A stretch of 64,000 nucleotides of DNA, taken from positions 62,001-126,000 of the forward strand of contig NZ_LGYZ01000050.1 in assembly GCF_001310275.1 (NCBI RefSeq). The letters run 5' to 3'. Numbering within the stretch: the stretch's first letter is position 1; every line of letters begins with the position of its first letter. Shown piece after piece: positions 1-8,192 of this stretch. The stretch is from Nocardia arizonensis (GTDB lineage: Bacteria > Actinomycetota > Actinomycetes > Mycobacteriales > Mycobacteriaceae). The translations under genes were made by a program, and so were the position numbers. The notes under the pieces were generated by a model. The model did no database searches. It saw only the letters and a program-made list of their open reading frames with translations, and had not been told where the DNA came from.

Positions 1-1169
1 ACCGGTTCGGCGATCTGGGTCAGATTCGGCATGGCGTCGGCGATGGCGTTGAACATCAGATCGATCTCCAACCGCGCCAGGTTCGCGCCGACGCAGTAGT
101 GCGTGCCGGTGCCGCCGAATCCGACGTGCGGATTCGGATCGCGCATGATGTCGAAGGCGAACGGATTCTCGAAGCCGTCCTCGTCGAAGTTGGCCGAGCC
201 GTAGAACAGGCCGAGCCGCTGACCCTCCTTGATCTCCTGACCGCCGAGGACCAGATCCTCGGTGGCCGTGCGCTGGAACACCGTCACCGGCGTGGCCCAC
301 CGCACGATCTCGTCGGGCGCGGTGCGCGGGCGCTGCTCCTTGTAGAGCTCCCACTGCTCGGGATTGTCGACGAACGCCTTCATCCCGTGGGTGATGGCGT
401 TGCGGGTGGTCTCGTTGCCCGCCACCGCGAGCAGGATGACGAAGAACCCGAACTCGTCCGAGGCCAGGCCCTCGCCGTCGATGTCGGCCTGCACCAGTTC
501 CGAGACGATGTCATCGACCGGATTCGCGCGCCGCTGCTCGGCCATGTTCCAGGCGTAGCCGAGGATCTCGGCCGAGGCGAGGGTCGGATCGCCGTATTCG
601 GGATCGTCGTAGTTGAGCATGGCGTTGGACCAGTCGAAGACCTTGCGCCGATCCTCCTGCGGCACGCCGAGCAGTTCGGCGATGGCCTGCAACGGCAACT
701 CCACCGCGACCTGTTCGACGAAATCGCCGCCACCGCCGCGCTTGGCCTCGTGCACGATCTTCTCGGCGCGGTCGGACAGCGCGGCGCGCAGCCCCTCGAC
801 CGCGCGCGGAGTGAAACCCTTGGAGATGATCCGGCGCACCTTGGAGTGTTTGGGCGGGTCCATGTTCACCAGCAGCGCGCCGGTGGAGTTCATCTGCTCG
901 GGGGTGATGTCACCGGGCAGCCGGATGACGGCGCCCTTGCGCCCGGAGGAGTACAACTCCGGTTTGCGCGAGATCTCCTTGATATCGGCGAGTTTGCTGA
1001 CCACCCAGTACCCGCCGTCGTGGAAGCCGCCCGAGGTCTCGTCGGACTGCGCGTTCCACCACACCGGCGCGCTCTGGCGCAGCCGCGCGAATTCCTCGAC
1101 GGGCCTGCGGTTTCCCCATAGTTGCGGATCGGTGAAGTCGAAACCCGCCGGCAACAACGGTGCTGTCAT
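1..1169 (-). CDS. CYP125-like cytochrome P450 (3' end cut by window)
   Basis: Haem-thiolate monooxygenase. 389 codons are visible and roughly 20 C-terminal residues lie outside the window. The N-terminus (LPAGFDFTDP), the FHDGGYW segment, the I-helix AGNETTRN and the haem loop HVGFGGTGTHYCVGANLAR all resemble, from memory, mycobacterial CYP125, the steroid C26-monooxygenase that oxidises the cholesterol side chain. The start at 1169 follows a strong AGGAGG ribosome site. It is the last visible gene of the operon that begins with the CYP123-like P450, 39 bp after the oxidoreductase, and the ferredoxin four genes upstream is a plausible electron donor. The family assignment is firm. A steroid substrate is inferred from family and context only. 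Confidence 0.9.
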   Translation of the reverse strand, partial: MTAPLLPAGFDFTDPQLWGNRRPVEEFARLRQSAPVWWNAQSDETSGGFHDGGYWVVSKLADIKEISRKPELYSSGRKGAVIRLPGDITPEQMNSTGALLVNMDPPKHSKVRRIISKGFTPRAVEGLRAALSDRAEKIVHEAKRGGGGDFVEQVAVELPLQAIAELLGVPQEDRRKVFDWSNAMLNYDDPEYGDPTLASAEILGYAWNMAEQRRANPVDDIVSELVQADIDGEGLASDEFGFFVILLAVAGNETTRNAITHGMKAFVDNPEQWELYKEQRPRTAPDEIVRWATPVTVFQRTATEDLVLGGQEIKEGQRLGLFYGSANFDEDGFENPFAFDIMRDPNPHVGFGGTGTHYCVGANLARLEIDLMFNAIADAMPNLTQIAEP

Positions 1170-1208
1170 GGCTACCTCCTGAAATGAATTGCGTGCGGGC
1201 CTCGTTGG

Positions 1209-2318
1209 TCATGTCCGGTCTCTGGCGCCGCCCGCGGCGACCGGTCCCGTGCTCAACCGCCGGTAGCGGTGCAGCGACCCCGCCGCACGCCCGGCGACCG
1301 GCGGCAGATCCATATAGGTGCGCACGCCCGGTGGGGCGGCGACGACATAGGGAATCGCGTTGACGCAGTGCATGGCTGTCGCCACGATTCCGGGATTGCG
1401 CGACGCGGCCTGCGCGCCGCTGTGCGCGTGCATTCCGGTGAACGTGGTCACCGATCCCGGGTCACCGGTGATCTCGATCTCGTAGCGCTGTCCGGCGGGT
1501 CCGAACCCCCACGGCGGATCGAGATGCTCCTCACCCATGAACCAGTTCACCGCCGCGGTCACGACCGGTTGCCCGTCGACCGTGCCCTGCCACCGATACC
1601 GCTGGGCCGCGACGTGTCCGGGGGCGATGACGCCGATCGGCGAATCGATCGGGGCGGTGGCGACCGCGACGTCGTGGGTGACCTTCAGGTCGGGATCGAG
1701 GTCGAAGCCGAGCACATCGGCCACCATCCACACCGACTGGCCGTAACCGCCCGCCAGCATCCGCACCATCGGGCTGCCCGCGGCCTGTTCGGGGGTCGCC
1801 CCGAACAGCATCCAGTCCCGCACCACCTCGGGGGCGGCGTAGGTCCTGATGTCGGAGAACTCCTCGGCGCGCACCGAGGTCACCGACCCCGACAGCGCCG
1901 AGATCACCAGCGGCAGCCGCTCGGTGACACCGCCCGGGTGAATTCCGGTGCCGTGCAGGGTGACTCCCGCGGCACGACAGATCTCGTCGTAGCGTTCCCG
2001 CTCGGCGTAGCGCGGATAGAACCAGCCGAGCGGGGTCACCACGTTCTTGCCCGAGGACAGGATCGCGCGCAGCACCTCGGTATCGGCCATGAGCGGGCTG
2101 TAGAGCACACAGTCGGCGTCGGTGGCGAGCAGCGCGTCGGCGTCCGCGCTCGCGTACACCCCGATCGGGTCGCGCCCGATCAACTCGCCGAGGTCGACGC
2201 CGTCCTTGTCGGCGCTGTGCACCCACGCGCCGACCAGCTCCAGGTCGGGGTGGTCGAGGACGGCGCCGATGGCCGCCTTGCCCAGTCCGCCCGTCGCCCA
2301 TTGGATCACTCGTGACAT
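1209..2318 (-). CDS. NAD(P)-binding oxidoreductase, dihydrodipicolinate reductase-like
   Basis: Predicted NAD(P)-dependent oxidoreductase of 369 residues. The N-terminal Rossmann segment (VIQWATGGLGKAAIGAV) and the following LVLYSP/GKNVVTPLGWFYP region resemble the DapB-like and amine dehydrogenase-like families. It is longer than true DapB (about 250 residues) and sits among P450 and SDR genes, so lysine biosynthesis is unlikely. It starts 18 bp after the upstream gene and is part of the same minus-strand operon. The reaction is unknown; carbonyl or imine reduction on the operon's substrate would fit. The family-level call is confident, the role is not. Confidence 0.75.
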   Translation of the reverse strand: MSRVIQWATGGLGKAAIGAVLDHPDLELVGAWVHSADKDGVDLGELIGRDPIGVYASADADALLATDADCVLYSPLMADTEVLRAILSSGKNVVTPLGWFYPRYAERERYDEICRAAGVTLHGTGIHPGGVTERLPLVISALSGSVTSVRAEEFSDIRTYAAPEVVRDWMLFGATPEQAAGSPMVRMLAGGYGQSVWMVADVLGFDLDPDLKVTHDVAVATAPIDSPIGVIAPGHVAAQRYRWQGTVDGQPVVTAAVNWFMGEEHLDPPWGFGPAGQRYEIEITGDPGSVTTFTGMHAHSGAQAASRNPGIVATAMHCVNAIPYVVAAPPGVRTYMDLPPVAGRAAGSLHRYRRLSTGPVAAGGARDRT

Positions 2319-2336
2319 GGCATCACCCTCCGTCCG

Positions 2337-3596
2337 TCACACCACGGTCAGCGGCAGCGGTATGCCGCGATCGCCGAAGACGAAATCCGCCCCGGTGCTG
2401 AACCGGGTGATCGCGACCTCCGACGCCTCCCGGAAGGGTTCGGCGCCGAGGGTGATCTCGATGGTGTATCCGTCCTCGTCGCGGGTGCGCACCATCGGGA
2501 CGAAGCGGGGGTTGACCCCGCGCGCCATCGCCTCGACGGGGGCGAGATGATCCGTGGCCACCATCGACGGCCAGGCGCGGTCACGCACGGCGGCGCTGTC
2601 GGCGGGCAGCCGCAACAGCACCGTGTCCTCGGCGCGGGTGATCTCGGCGTCGGTGTAGGGCAACGGGTTCAGCGCCGGATGCACCCGGAGCACCGTGGCC
2701 AGTGCGTCCAGGTCGTCGCCGAGGCCGAGGCAGTCGCGCAGCCGCTCGGAGGTGAGTCCGGCGATGCCCGTGAACTGTTTGCGACCGATGGCAAGCGCGG
2801 TGTCCGCGGCGGCGCGCCCGCGTACCGCGACCATGAACGCGAGGGTGAGCAGATGCTGTTGCAGACACACCTCCTCGGCCATGCGCAGCAGCGCCGAGCG
2901 GGAGAAGTCGCGGAAGCGCAGATCGCTGAGCAGCGGACCCGCGTAGTCGCCCATGCCCTCCTCGTACGGATCGACCTCGGGCAACTCGACGTGGGCCGCG
3001 GCCGAATCGGCGACCAGCCCCGCGTTCTTCGGCACCGGCGGCGGCTCGTGCGATGGATGGATCTTCACCGTCCACGCGCACACCGGCACCCGGTCGGCCG
3101 GTGCGCGCGGCGGCCGGTGGATCGGCCGGACCTGGGCGTGCGGGTTGGTGGCCAGCGCGGTGGCGTCGAAGGTGGGGTCTTCGATGTCGTGACACATCGA
3201 CACCACGTAGTCCTCGCCCATCGGCTCGACATCGGCGAGCGCGCCGCAGTGGTCGAGCCAGAACTCCCCGTTGTCGCGATCATCGACGCGGAACCGGAAG
3301 TCCATGAACTGCGGCGGTGCGCCGATGTCGAGTTGCAGTCCCTTGAAGATGGTTTCGACGCTGTCGCCGGTGAAGCCGAGCGCCCGCTGCATCCGGCGGG
3401 TGTACACCGGACTGGCCAGCTGCCATTCCTCGATCGCGACCTCGGCCATGCCGTCGCGGCCGAAGGCGGCGATGGAATGCGCCATGCCGGACCGGTCGAT
3501 CAGATGGCCGCACAGCAGGAGTTCGGGGACGAGTACCGCGAGCTCCTCGCGGCTGAACTCCTGGAATCTACTCGGCTGCGACGACATCGGGGTCAC
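2337..3596 (-). CDS. Unrecognised 419-residue operon protein
   Basis: I do not recognise this protein. The chosen start is GTG at 3596, which overlaps the TGA of the upstream gene (GTGA) and suggests translational coupling; ATG at 3587, three codons later, is the alternative. There is no signal peptide and no obvious membrane segment. The centre carries a proline-rich stretch, and the sequence contains several His and Cys residues (for example SMCHDIEDP) but no metal motif I can name. Position between an NTF2-like protein and a DapB-like oxidoreductase ties it to the same oxidative pathway. It may be an accessory or substrate-handling protein. Confidence 0.75.
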   Translation of the reverse strand: MTPMSSQPSRFQEFSREELAVLVPELLLCGHLIDRSGMAHSIAAFGRDGMAEVAIEEWQLASPVYTRRMQRALGFTGDSVETIFKGLQLDIGAPPQFMDFRFRVDDRDNGEFWLDHCGALADVEPMGEDYVVSMCHDIEDPTFDATALATNPHAQVRPIHRPPRAPADRVPVCAWTVKIHPSHEPPPVPKNAGLVADSAAAHVELPEVDPYEEGMGDYAGPLLSDLRFRDFSRSALLRMAEEVCLQQHLLTLAFMVAVRGRAAADTALAIGRKQFTGIAGLTSERLRDCLGLGDDLDALATVLRVHPALNPLPYTDAEITRAEDTVLLRLPADSAAVRDRAWPSMVATDHLAPVEAMARGVNPRFVPMVRTRDEDGYTIEITLGAEPFREASEVAITRFSTGADFVFGDRGIPLPLTVV

Positions 3597-4141
3597 CACA
3601 GGACGACGGGCGCTTCGCCGATTTTGTACCAACCCGGCAGCGGTCCCCCGCCCGAGCGCTCGATGCGCTTCATCATGCCGGGGGTCAGCGCATCGGCGGT
3701 GATCATCTCCATGAACAGCGCCGAGACATTGCCGAAGTCGAAGAAGTCGCGCTGCCAGGACCACTGGTAGTTGCCGCCGTAGCGGAACCAGCTGCCGCCG
3801 ATACCGTCGACCTGGTAGTTGCGCCCGTCGGGGCGCTTGGCGTCGGCGACCTGTTTCCACAGGCCGATGACGTTGCCGCTGCGCTCGTCGACGACGAACT
3901 CCTGGTAGGGGTAGGTCCAGCCCTCCAGGCCCGCCATCTCCTGGCCGAGGGCGATGTCGCGGATCTCGTCACGGCCGACGGCCATGAACTCCTGGGTGGG
4001 ACCGTAGTTCCATCCGTAGGTCGCGTCCTCGGTGTACAGCTCGGCGAGTGGCTTCCAGTCGCCCTTCTCCTCGCAGCGCTGATTCTCCAGCACCCAGCGC
4101 CGAACCATCTCGTCGAGTTCGGCGCGATCGAAATCGGGCAT
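3593..4141 (-). CDS. NTF2-like (SnoaL/ketosteroid isomerase fold) protein
   Basis: A 182-residue protein with NTF2-like features: an N-terminal helix (RRWVLENQRCEEKGDW), then LAELYTEDATYGWNYGP and VGRDEIRDIA, then a beta-rich half ending in WSWQRDFFDFGNV. Members of this fold act as isomerases, cyclases, hydrolases or binding proteins. The start ATG at 4141 overlaps the ferredoxin stop (TGATG) and the gene end overlaps the next gene by 4 bp, so the order is tightly coupled. In M. tuberculosis a ketosteroid isomerase-like protein lies close to the homologous CYP51/CYP123 locus, which supports a steroid-related role without proving it. Confidence 0.8.
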   Translation of the reverse strand: MPDFDRAELDEMVRRWVLENQRCEEKGDWKPLAELYTEDATYGWNYGPTQEFMAVGRDEIRDIALGQEMAGLEGWTYPYQEFVVDERSGNVIGLWKQVADAKRPDGRNYQVDGIGGSWFRYGGNYQWSWQRDFFDFGNVSALFMEMITADALTPGMMKRIERSGGGPLPGWYKIGEAPVVLW

Positions 4142-4365
4142 CAGTCTGTACCTTTCGGGGTGGTGTCCTCGTCGTCCTCGACGAGTGACAGAGCTTGGGT
4201 CGGGCAGTAGCGCACCGCGTTCGCGACGGCTTCGCGCCGATCGGCGCCGGGAGCGGCGTCGAGGATTTCGACGTGGCCGCGTTTGGGCACCCGGAAGACG
4301 TCCGGGGCCTCGGCCTGGCAGACCGCGTGTCCCTGACACAGGTCGGCGTCGAGAACGATCCTCAT
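4141..4365 (-). CDS. [3Fe-4S] ferredoxin for P450s
   Basis: Small 74-residue ferredoxin. Cys10, Cys16 and a distal Cys-Pro (YCPTQAL) form the cluster ligands, with His13 where a [4Fe-4S] protein would have its second Cys (CQGHAVC), the typical actinobacterial P450 [3Fe-4S] pattern. It should pass electrons from a ferredoxin reductase, not seen in this window, to the flanking P450s. It overlaps the SDR gene by 4 bp and the NTF2-like gene by 1 bp. Size and position match Rv0763c next to CYP51 and CYP123 in M. tuberculosis. Confidence 0.95.
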   Translation of the reverse strand: MRIVLDADLCQGHAVCQAEAPDVFRVPKRGHVEILDAAPGADRREAVANAVRYCPTQALSLVEDDEDTTPKGTD

Positions 4366-5189
4366 GACGGTGCTCCCGCCTCCGCGGGTTCGGTACCGGC
4401 GGACGGTTCGGGCCGCGGCCGTAGCGGGGCCTCGGGCTGCACCTCGACCAGCGCCATGTGCACCCCGCGCGGCGCGGTCACCACGGCGACCACCGCGGCG
4501 GCCATGTCGCGGGCCCGCAGCAGGTACGGATGCCGGGCGAATCCCCAGCGGACCCAGTCGTCGAGCAGCGGGCCGACGACGTCGGCGTGCGCGGTGCTGC
4601 CCATGGCGGTCTGGGTGGGACCGGGCCGGACCAGCGAGGCGCGGATGCCGCTGCCCTCGAGTTCCATGCGCAGTTGCCGTCCGAAGGCTTCGACGCCCGC
4701 CTTGGCCGCGCTGTAGGCGCCGGTGCGCGGGCGCGGGGTCGGCGCACAGTCGGAGCTGATGAGCACGATGTCGCCGCGTCGGCGCTCGAGCATGCCCGCG
4801 AGCACCCGGTGGGTCATCCGGTGCTGGCCGACCAGGTGGACTTGCACTTGGTGCAGGAAATGCTCGGGGTCCATCTCATCGATGAGCGCGAATTCGATAT
4901 CGCCCGCGCCGGAGACCAGGATCTCGGTCGGGCCGTTCGCCTCCTCGGCCGCGTGCACGAATTCGTGCACCGATTCGGTGCTGGTGACGTCGAGCCGGTG
5001 GACGAAGGCCGAACCGCCGGCGGCGCGGATGCGCTCCGCGATCTCCTCGCACTTCTCGACCCGACGCGCACCGAGGGACACGGGATGGCCGAGGGCGGCC
5101 AGCGCCTCGGCACTGGCCTCACCGATACCCGAGGACGCGCCGGCGACGATGACCGGGCGGCGCTGCGGATTGGGTTCGAAACGGGGCAT
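4362..5189 (-). CDS. Short-chain dehydrogenase/reductase (Rv0765c-like)
   Basis: Classical SDR of 275 residues: the nucleotide-binding GASSGIGEA lies near residue 17, followed by SGAGD, an active-site serine in LISSDC, and the catalytic Tyr/Lys in YSAAKAG. It should oxidise or reduce an alcohol/ketone with NAD(P). The acidic-proline C-terminal tail (about 25 residues) is low complexity. Start and stop overlap both neighbours (TGATG with the P450, ATGA with the ferredoxin). The order P450-SDR-ferredoxin is that of Rv0766c-Rv0765c-Rv0763c, except that no CYP51 gene lies between SDR and ferredoxin here. Confidence 0.92.
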   Translation of the reverse strand: MPRFEPNPQRRPVIVAGASSGIGEASAEALAALGHPVSLGARRVEKCEEIAERIRAAGGSAFVHRLDVTSTESVHEFVHAAEEANGPTEILVSGAGDIEFALIDEMDPEHFLHQVQVHLVGQHRMTHRVLAGMLERRRGDIVLISSDCAPTPRPRTGAYSAAKAGVEAFGRQLRMELEGSGIRASLVRPGPTQTAMGSTAHADVVGPLLDDWVRWGFARHPYLLRARDMAAAVVAVVTAPRGVHMALVEVQPEAPLRPRPEPSAGTEPAEAGAPS

Positions 5190-6394
5190 CAGCGGACCTC
5201 CACCGTGATCGGAAGTGCGGCGAAACCGCGGACGTTGCTGGAGTGCACCCGCTCCATACCGGACTCGTCCACGGTGTAGGAGCCGACGCGCGCGGCGAAT
5301 TCCTGGAGCGCGACGGTCGCCTCGAGTCGCGCCAGATGCGCGCCGAGGCAGAAGTGCACGCCCGCGCCGAAGCTGGCGAGCGTGCTGGAATCATTGCGTT
5401 CGATTCGGTAACTGTCGCCGTCCTCGAATGCTTCGGGGTCGCGATTGGCCGAGCCGATCAGCAGCAGCACCTTGGAGCCGGCGGGGATCACACTGCCGTG
5501 GTAGGCGATGTCCACGGTGGCCGTGCGCGCGACCATCTGACTCGAGGTGTCGTAGCGCAGCGTCTCCTCGACCCAGTCGGGCACCAATTCGGTGTCGGCG
5601 ACGACTTTGGCGTACTCGTCGGGATACTTCCCGGCCCAGTACAGGGCGTTGCCGAGAAGTTTGGTGGTGGTCTCGTTCCCGGCGACGACCATCAGGAACA
5701 TGAACCCGATGATCTCTTCCTCGGAGAGCTTGTCGCCGTCGATCTCGGCGTCGAGCAGGGCCGAGGTGAGGTCCTCGGTCCGGTTCTCGCGCCGCTGGGC
5801 GACCATGTCGGCGTAGTAGCCGATCAGTTCGAGCGAGGCGTGCACGGCCGCGTCCGGCACGTCGAGGACGCCGTCCTCGCGGTGCACGACGAGATCGGCC
5901 AGGCGGCGGATCCTGGCCCGGTCGATGACCGGCACGCCCATCAACTCGGAGATGACGTCCATGGGCAGTTTGCCCGCGAACTCCTCGATCCAGTCGAAGG
6001 TGCCGCGCGCGAGGGCGGGTTCCAGATATTCGAAGGTCAGCTCGCGGATGCGGTCTTCCATCTCGGCGACCCGCCGCGGCGTGAAGCCCTTGAAGACCAG
6101 TTTGCGCATGCGCATGTGGCGGGGGTCGTCCATCGCGAGGAACGACATGGTCTTGTGCGCGTGCGGACCCCACGCCGCGGGATCGAGGGAGACACCGTTC
6201 GCGTTCGACAACCGTGCGCTGTCGCGGAACGCGGCGAGTACGTCCGCGTGCCGCGAGAGCGCCCAGAAACCGAGAGTCGGATTGTGGTACAACGGCGCCT
6301 CGGTGCGCAGCCGCTGATAGGTCGGGTACGGATCCTCGTGGAAGAGGTAGTCGTACGGGTCGAACGTCAACGGCTCCAGAGAAGCGGCTGTCAT
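5189..6394 (-). CDS. CYP123-like cytochrome P450
   Basis: Complete P450 of about 401 residues. Visible motifs are the I-helix AGNETTTK, the ExxR helix ETLRY and the haem loop FGAGVHFCLGAHLAR. Long stretches (DPYDYLFHEDPYP, EFAGKLPMDVISELMGVP, VHSSNVRGFA) match my memory of M. tuberculosis CYP123 (Rv0766c). ATG at 6394 is preferred because a GGGG ribosome-site element lies 8 nt upstream; an in-frame GTG at 6403 is the alternative. This is the first gene of the minus-strand operon and its promoter carries an operator-like site. The substrate is unknown, probably sterol- or terpenoid-like given the neighbouring CYP125-like gene. Confidence 0.93.
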   Translation of the reverse strand: MTAASLEPLTFDPYDYLFHEDPYPTYQRLRTEAPLYHNPTLGFWALSRHADVLAAFRDSARLSNANGVSLDPAAWGPHAHKTMSFLAMDDPRHMRMRKLVFKGFTPRRVAEMEDRIRELTFEYLEPALARGTFDWIEEFAGKLPMDVISELMGVPVIDRARIRRLADLVVHREDGVLDVPDAAVHASLELIGYYADMVAQRRENRTEDLTSALLDAEIDGDKLSEEEIIGFMFLMVVAGNETTTKLLGNALYWAGKYPDEYAKVVADTELVPDWVEETLRYDTSSQMVARTATVDIAYHGSVIPAGSKVLLLIGSANRDPEAFEDGDSYRIERNDSSTLASFGAGVHFCLGAHLARLEATVALQEFAARVGSYTVDESGMERVHSSNVRGFAALPITVEVR

Positions 6395-6466
6395 CGCGCA
6401 CACCCCGATTTCGATAACACGTTCTCTCCCGGGAACGTCCCGGGGGCACGTTCGAGAGACACGTAG

Positions 6467-6484
6467 CTGGACATGTGTCTGGAC
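6467..6484. promoter_or_regulatory. Operator-like site 1 (probable TetR site)
   Basis: CTGGACATGTGTCTGGAC contains a GGACA-TG-TGTCT dyad with one mismatch in the arms. The 15-bp core 6469-6483 is the exact reverse complement of 11338-11352, the sequence over the tetR start codon. It overlaps the -10 box and predicted start of the minus-strand operon, where a bound repressor would block transcription. Confidence 0.6.
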
Positions 6485-6511
6485 GGTACCACCGACAATG
6501 GATCAGTACAA
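6483..6511 (-). promoter_or_regulatory. Predicted sigma-70-type promoter of the P450 operon
   Basis: Read on the minus strand, TTGTAC (6511-6506) and TACCGT (6488-6483) are separated by 17 nt. The predicted transcript starts near 6476, within the operator-like sequence at 6467-6484. Confidence 0.5.
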
Positions 6512-6541
6512 CGGGCGAACCCGAACGAATAGAACACGTTC

Positions 6542-6571
6542 TTGCACACGATCAATCTTCCAGACTATATT
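6542..6571 (+). promoter_or_regulatory. Predicted sigma-70-type promoter of the aldehyde dehydrogenase operon
   Basis: TTGCAC (6542-6547) and TATATT (6566-6571) are separated by 18 nt. Transcription should begin near 6578, just before operator-like site 2 and about 28 nt upstream of the ATG at 6606. Confidence 0.55.
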
Positions 6572-6580
6572 CCGTACACC

Positions 6581-6597
6581 TGTCCAGACACTATGGG
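6581..6597. promoter_or_regulatory. Operator-like site 2 (probable TetR site)
   Basis: TGTCCAGACACTATGGG shares TCCAGACAC and then ATG with sites 1 and 3 and contains a TGTC-CA-GACA dyad. It lies directly downstream of the predicted transcription start of the plus-strand operon and touches the ribosome site. Confidence 0.5.
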
Positions 6598-6605
6598 AGT
6601 AGTCC

Positions 6606-8075
6606 ATGAGTCTTCTTGATGCCGATGGCGCGCCCCTGCTGATCGGCGGCGAACTGCGCCGGGCGAGCGGAGGCACCTTCGCCACGGTGAATCCGGCCAC
6701 CGAGGAGACGCTCGGTCAGGCCGCCGACGCCGACGCCGCCGACCTCGACGCCGCCATCGGCGCCGCCCGCACCGCCTTCGACGACACCGACTGGTCCCGT
6801 GACCACGCCCTGCGCGCGCACTGCCTGCGCCAGTTGCGCACCGCGCTCACCGAACACGCCGACGAACTGCGCGACATCACCGTCTCCGAGGTCGGCGCGC
6901 CGGTCATGCTCACCCACGGCCCGCAGCTCCAGGGTCCGGTCGACGACCTCGAGTTCTCCGCCGGACTGGCCGAGAACTATTCCTGGGAAACCGATCTCGG
7001 CACCGCCTCGCCCATGGGCATCCCCAGCACCCGCACACTGCGCCGCGAACCGATCGGCGTGGTCGGGGCCATCACGCCATGGAACTTCCCGCACCAGATC
7101 AACTTCGCCAAACTCGGCCCGGCGCTGGCCGCGGGCAATACCGTGATCCTCAAGCCCGCGCCCGACACCCCGTGGTGCGCCGCCGCGGTCGGCGCGGTCA
7201 TCGCCGCGCACACCGACTTCCCGCCCGGCGTGGTCAATATCGTGACCTCATCCGATCACGCGCTGGGCACCCAGCTGACCACCGACCCGCGCGTGGACAT
7301 GATCAGCTTCACCGGTTCAACCGCGACCGGGCGCGCCGTCATGGCCAGTGCCGCGGCCACCCTGAAGAAGACCTTCCTCGAACTCGGCGGCAAGTCCGCG
7401 TTCATCATCCTCGACGACGCCGACATCGTCGCCGCGGCCAACTACGCCGCCTTCTCGGTCTGTGTGCACGCGGGTCAGGGCTGCGCGCTGACCACCCGCC
7501 TGCTCGTGCCGCGCGCGCACTATGACGAGGCCGTCAACGCCGCCGCCAAGACCATGGGCTCCATCCGCCCCGGTGACCCCACCAAGTCGGGCACGATCTG
7601 CGGCCCGGTGATCTCCCAGCGCCAGCGCGCCCGCGTCGAGCACTACCTGAACCTGGCGCGCGGCGAGGGCGGGCGCATAGTCACCGGCGGCGGCAGGCCC
7701 GCCGGACTCGACCGCGGCTACTTCATCGAGCCGACCCTCGTCGCCGATCTCGGCAACGACGCCACCGTGGCGCGCGAGGAGATATTCGGCCCGGTGCTCG
7801 TTGTCATCCCGCACGACGGCGACGACGACGCCATCCGTTTGGCCAACGACTCCCCCTACGGCCTGTCCGGCGCGGTCTGGGGTACCGACCCGGCCCGTAT
7901 CGACCGGGTCACCGCGGGCGTGCGCACCGGAACCATGAGCGTCAACGGCGGCATCTGGTACGCGGCCGACGCGCCCTTCGGCGGCTACAAGCAATCCGGC
8001 ATCGGACGCGAGATGGGTGTGGCCGGATTCGAGGAGTACCTGGAGTCCAAGCTCATCGCCGCCGCCGCGCGCTGA
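6606..8075 (+). CDS. NAD(P)-dependent aldehyde dehydrogenase (Rv0768/AldA-like)
   Basis: 489-residue aldehyde dehydrogenase that should oxidise an aldehyde to the acid. The nucleotide-binding segment (TPWNFPHQ, then FTGSTATGR), the general-base Glu in LELGGKSA, the catalytic Cys in HAGQGCALTTR and EEIFGPV are all in place. The start at 6606 has GGGAG 6 nt upstream. It opens the plus-strand operon, divergent from the P450 operon, and has the same length and position as AldA next to CYP123 in M. tuberculosis. Together with the P450s and SDRs it would turn a hydroxylated methyl or primary alcohol into a carboxylate. Its last codons and stop lie inside the first copy of a GC-rich repeat. Confidence 0.95.
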   Translation: MSLLDADGAPLLIGGELRRASGGTFATVNPATEETLGQAADADAADLDAAIGAARTAFDDTDWSRDHALRAHCLRQLRTALTEHADELRDITVSEVGAPVMLTHGPQLQGPVDDLEFSAGLAENYSWETDLGTASPMGIPSTRTLRREPIGVVGAITPWNFPHQINFAKLGPALAAGNTVILKPAPDTPWCAAAVGAVIAAHTDFPPGVVNIVTSSDHALGTQLTTDPRVDMISFTGSTATGRAVMASAAATLKKTFLELGGKSAFIILDDADIVAAANYAAFSVCVHAGQGCALTTRLLVPRAHYDEAVNAAAKTMGSIRPGDPTKSGTICGPVISQRQRARVEHYLNLARGEGGRIVTGGGRPAGLDRGYFIEPTLVADLGNDATVAREEIFGPVLVVIPHDGDDDAIRLANDSPYGLSGAVWGTDPARIDRVTAGVRTGTMSVNGGIWYAADAPFGGYKQSGIGREMGVAGFEEYLESKLIAAAAR

Positions 8076-8133
8076 GCGCGCAGAAATAGACAGCGCGCTG
8101 AGCGCGCAGAAATCGCACAGCGCGCTGAGCGCG
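8067..8133. repeat. Three tandem GC-rich palindromic units
   Basis: The unit GCGCGCTGAGCGCGC (a perfect 7-bp inverted repeat around one base) occurs at 8067, 8093 and 8120. The first two copies are followed by AGAAAT and the third is slightly truncated. The first copy contains the aldehyde dehydrogenase stop codon. The array fills most of the gap to the next gene and could act as an mRNA hairpin, attenuator or protein site, or be a tail duplication. Confidence 0.85.
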
Positions 8134-8192
8134 AACCCACCCCCGACCACACAGCGGGCCGAGCCCGCGCAACCACCAGCAGGAGCTGTCCC

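Noticed and set aside
1209..2318. Lysine-pathway dapB
   Set aside because: Too long for DapB and embedded in a P450 operon; only the N-terminal Rossmann part is DapB-like.
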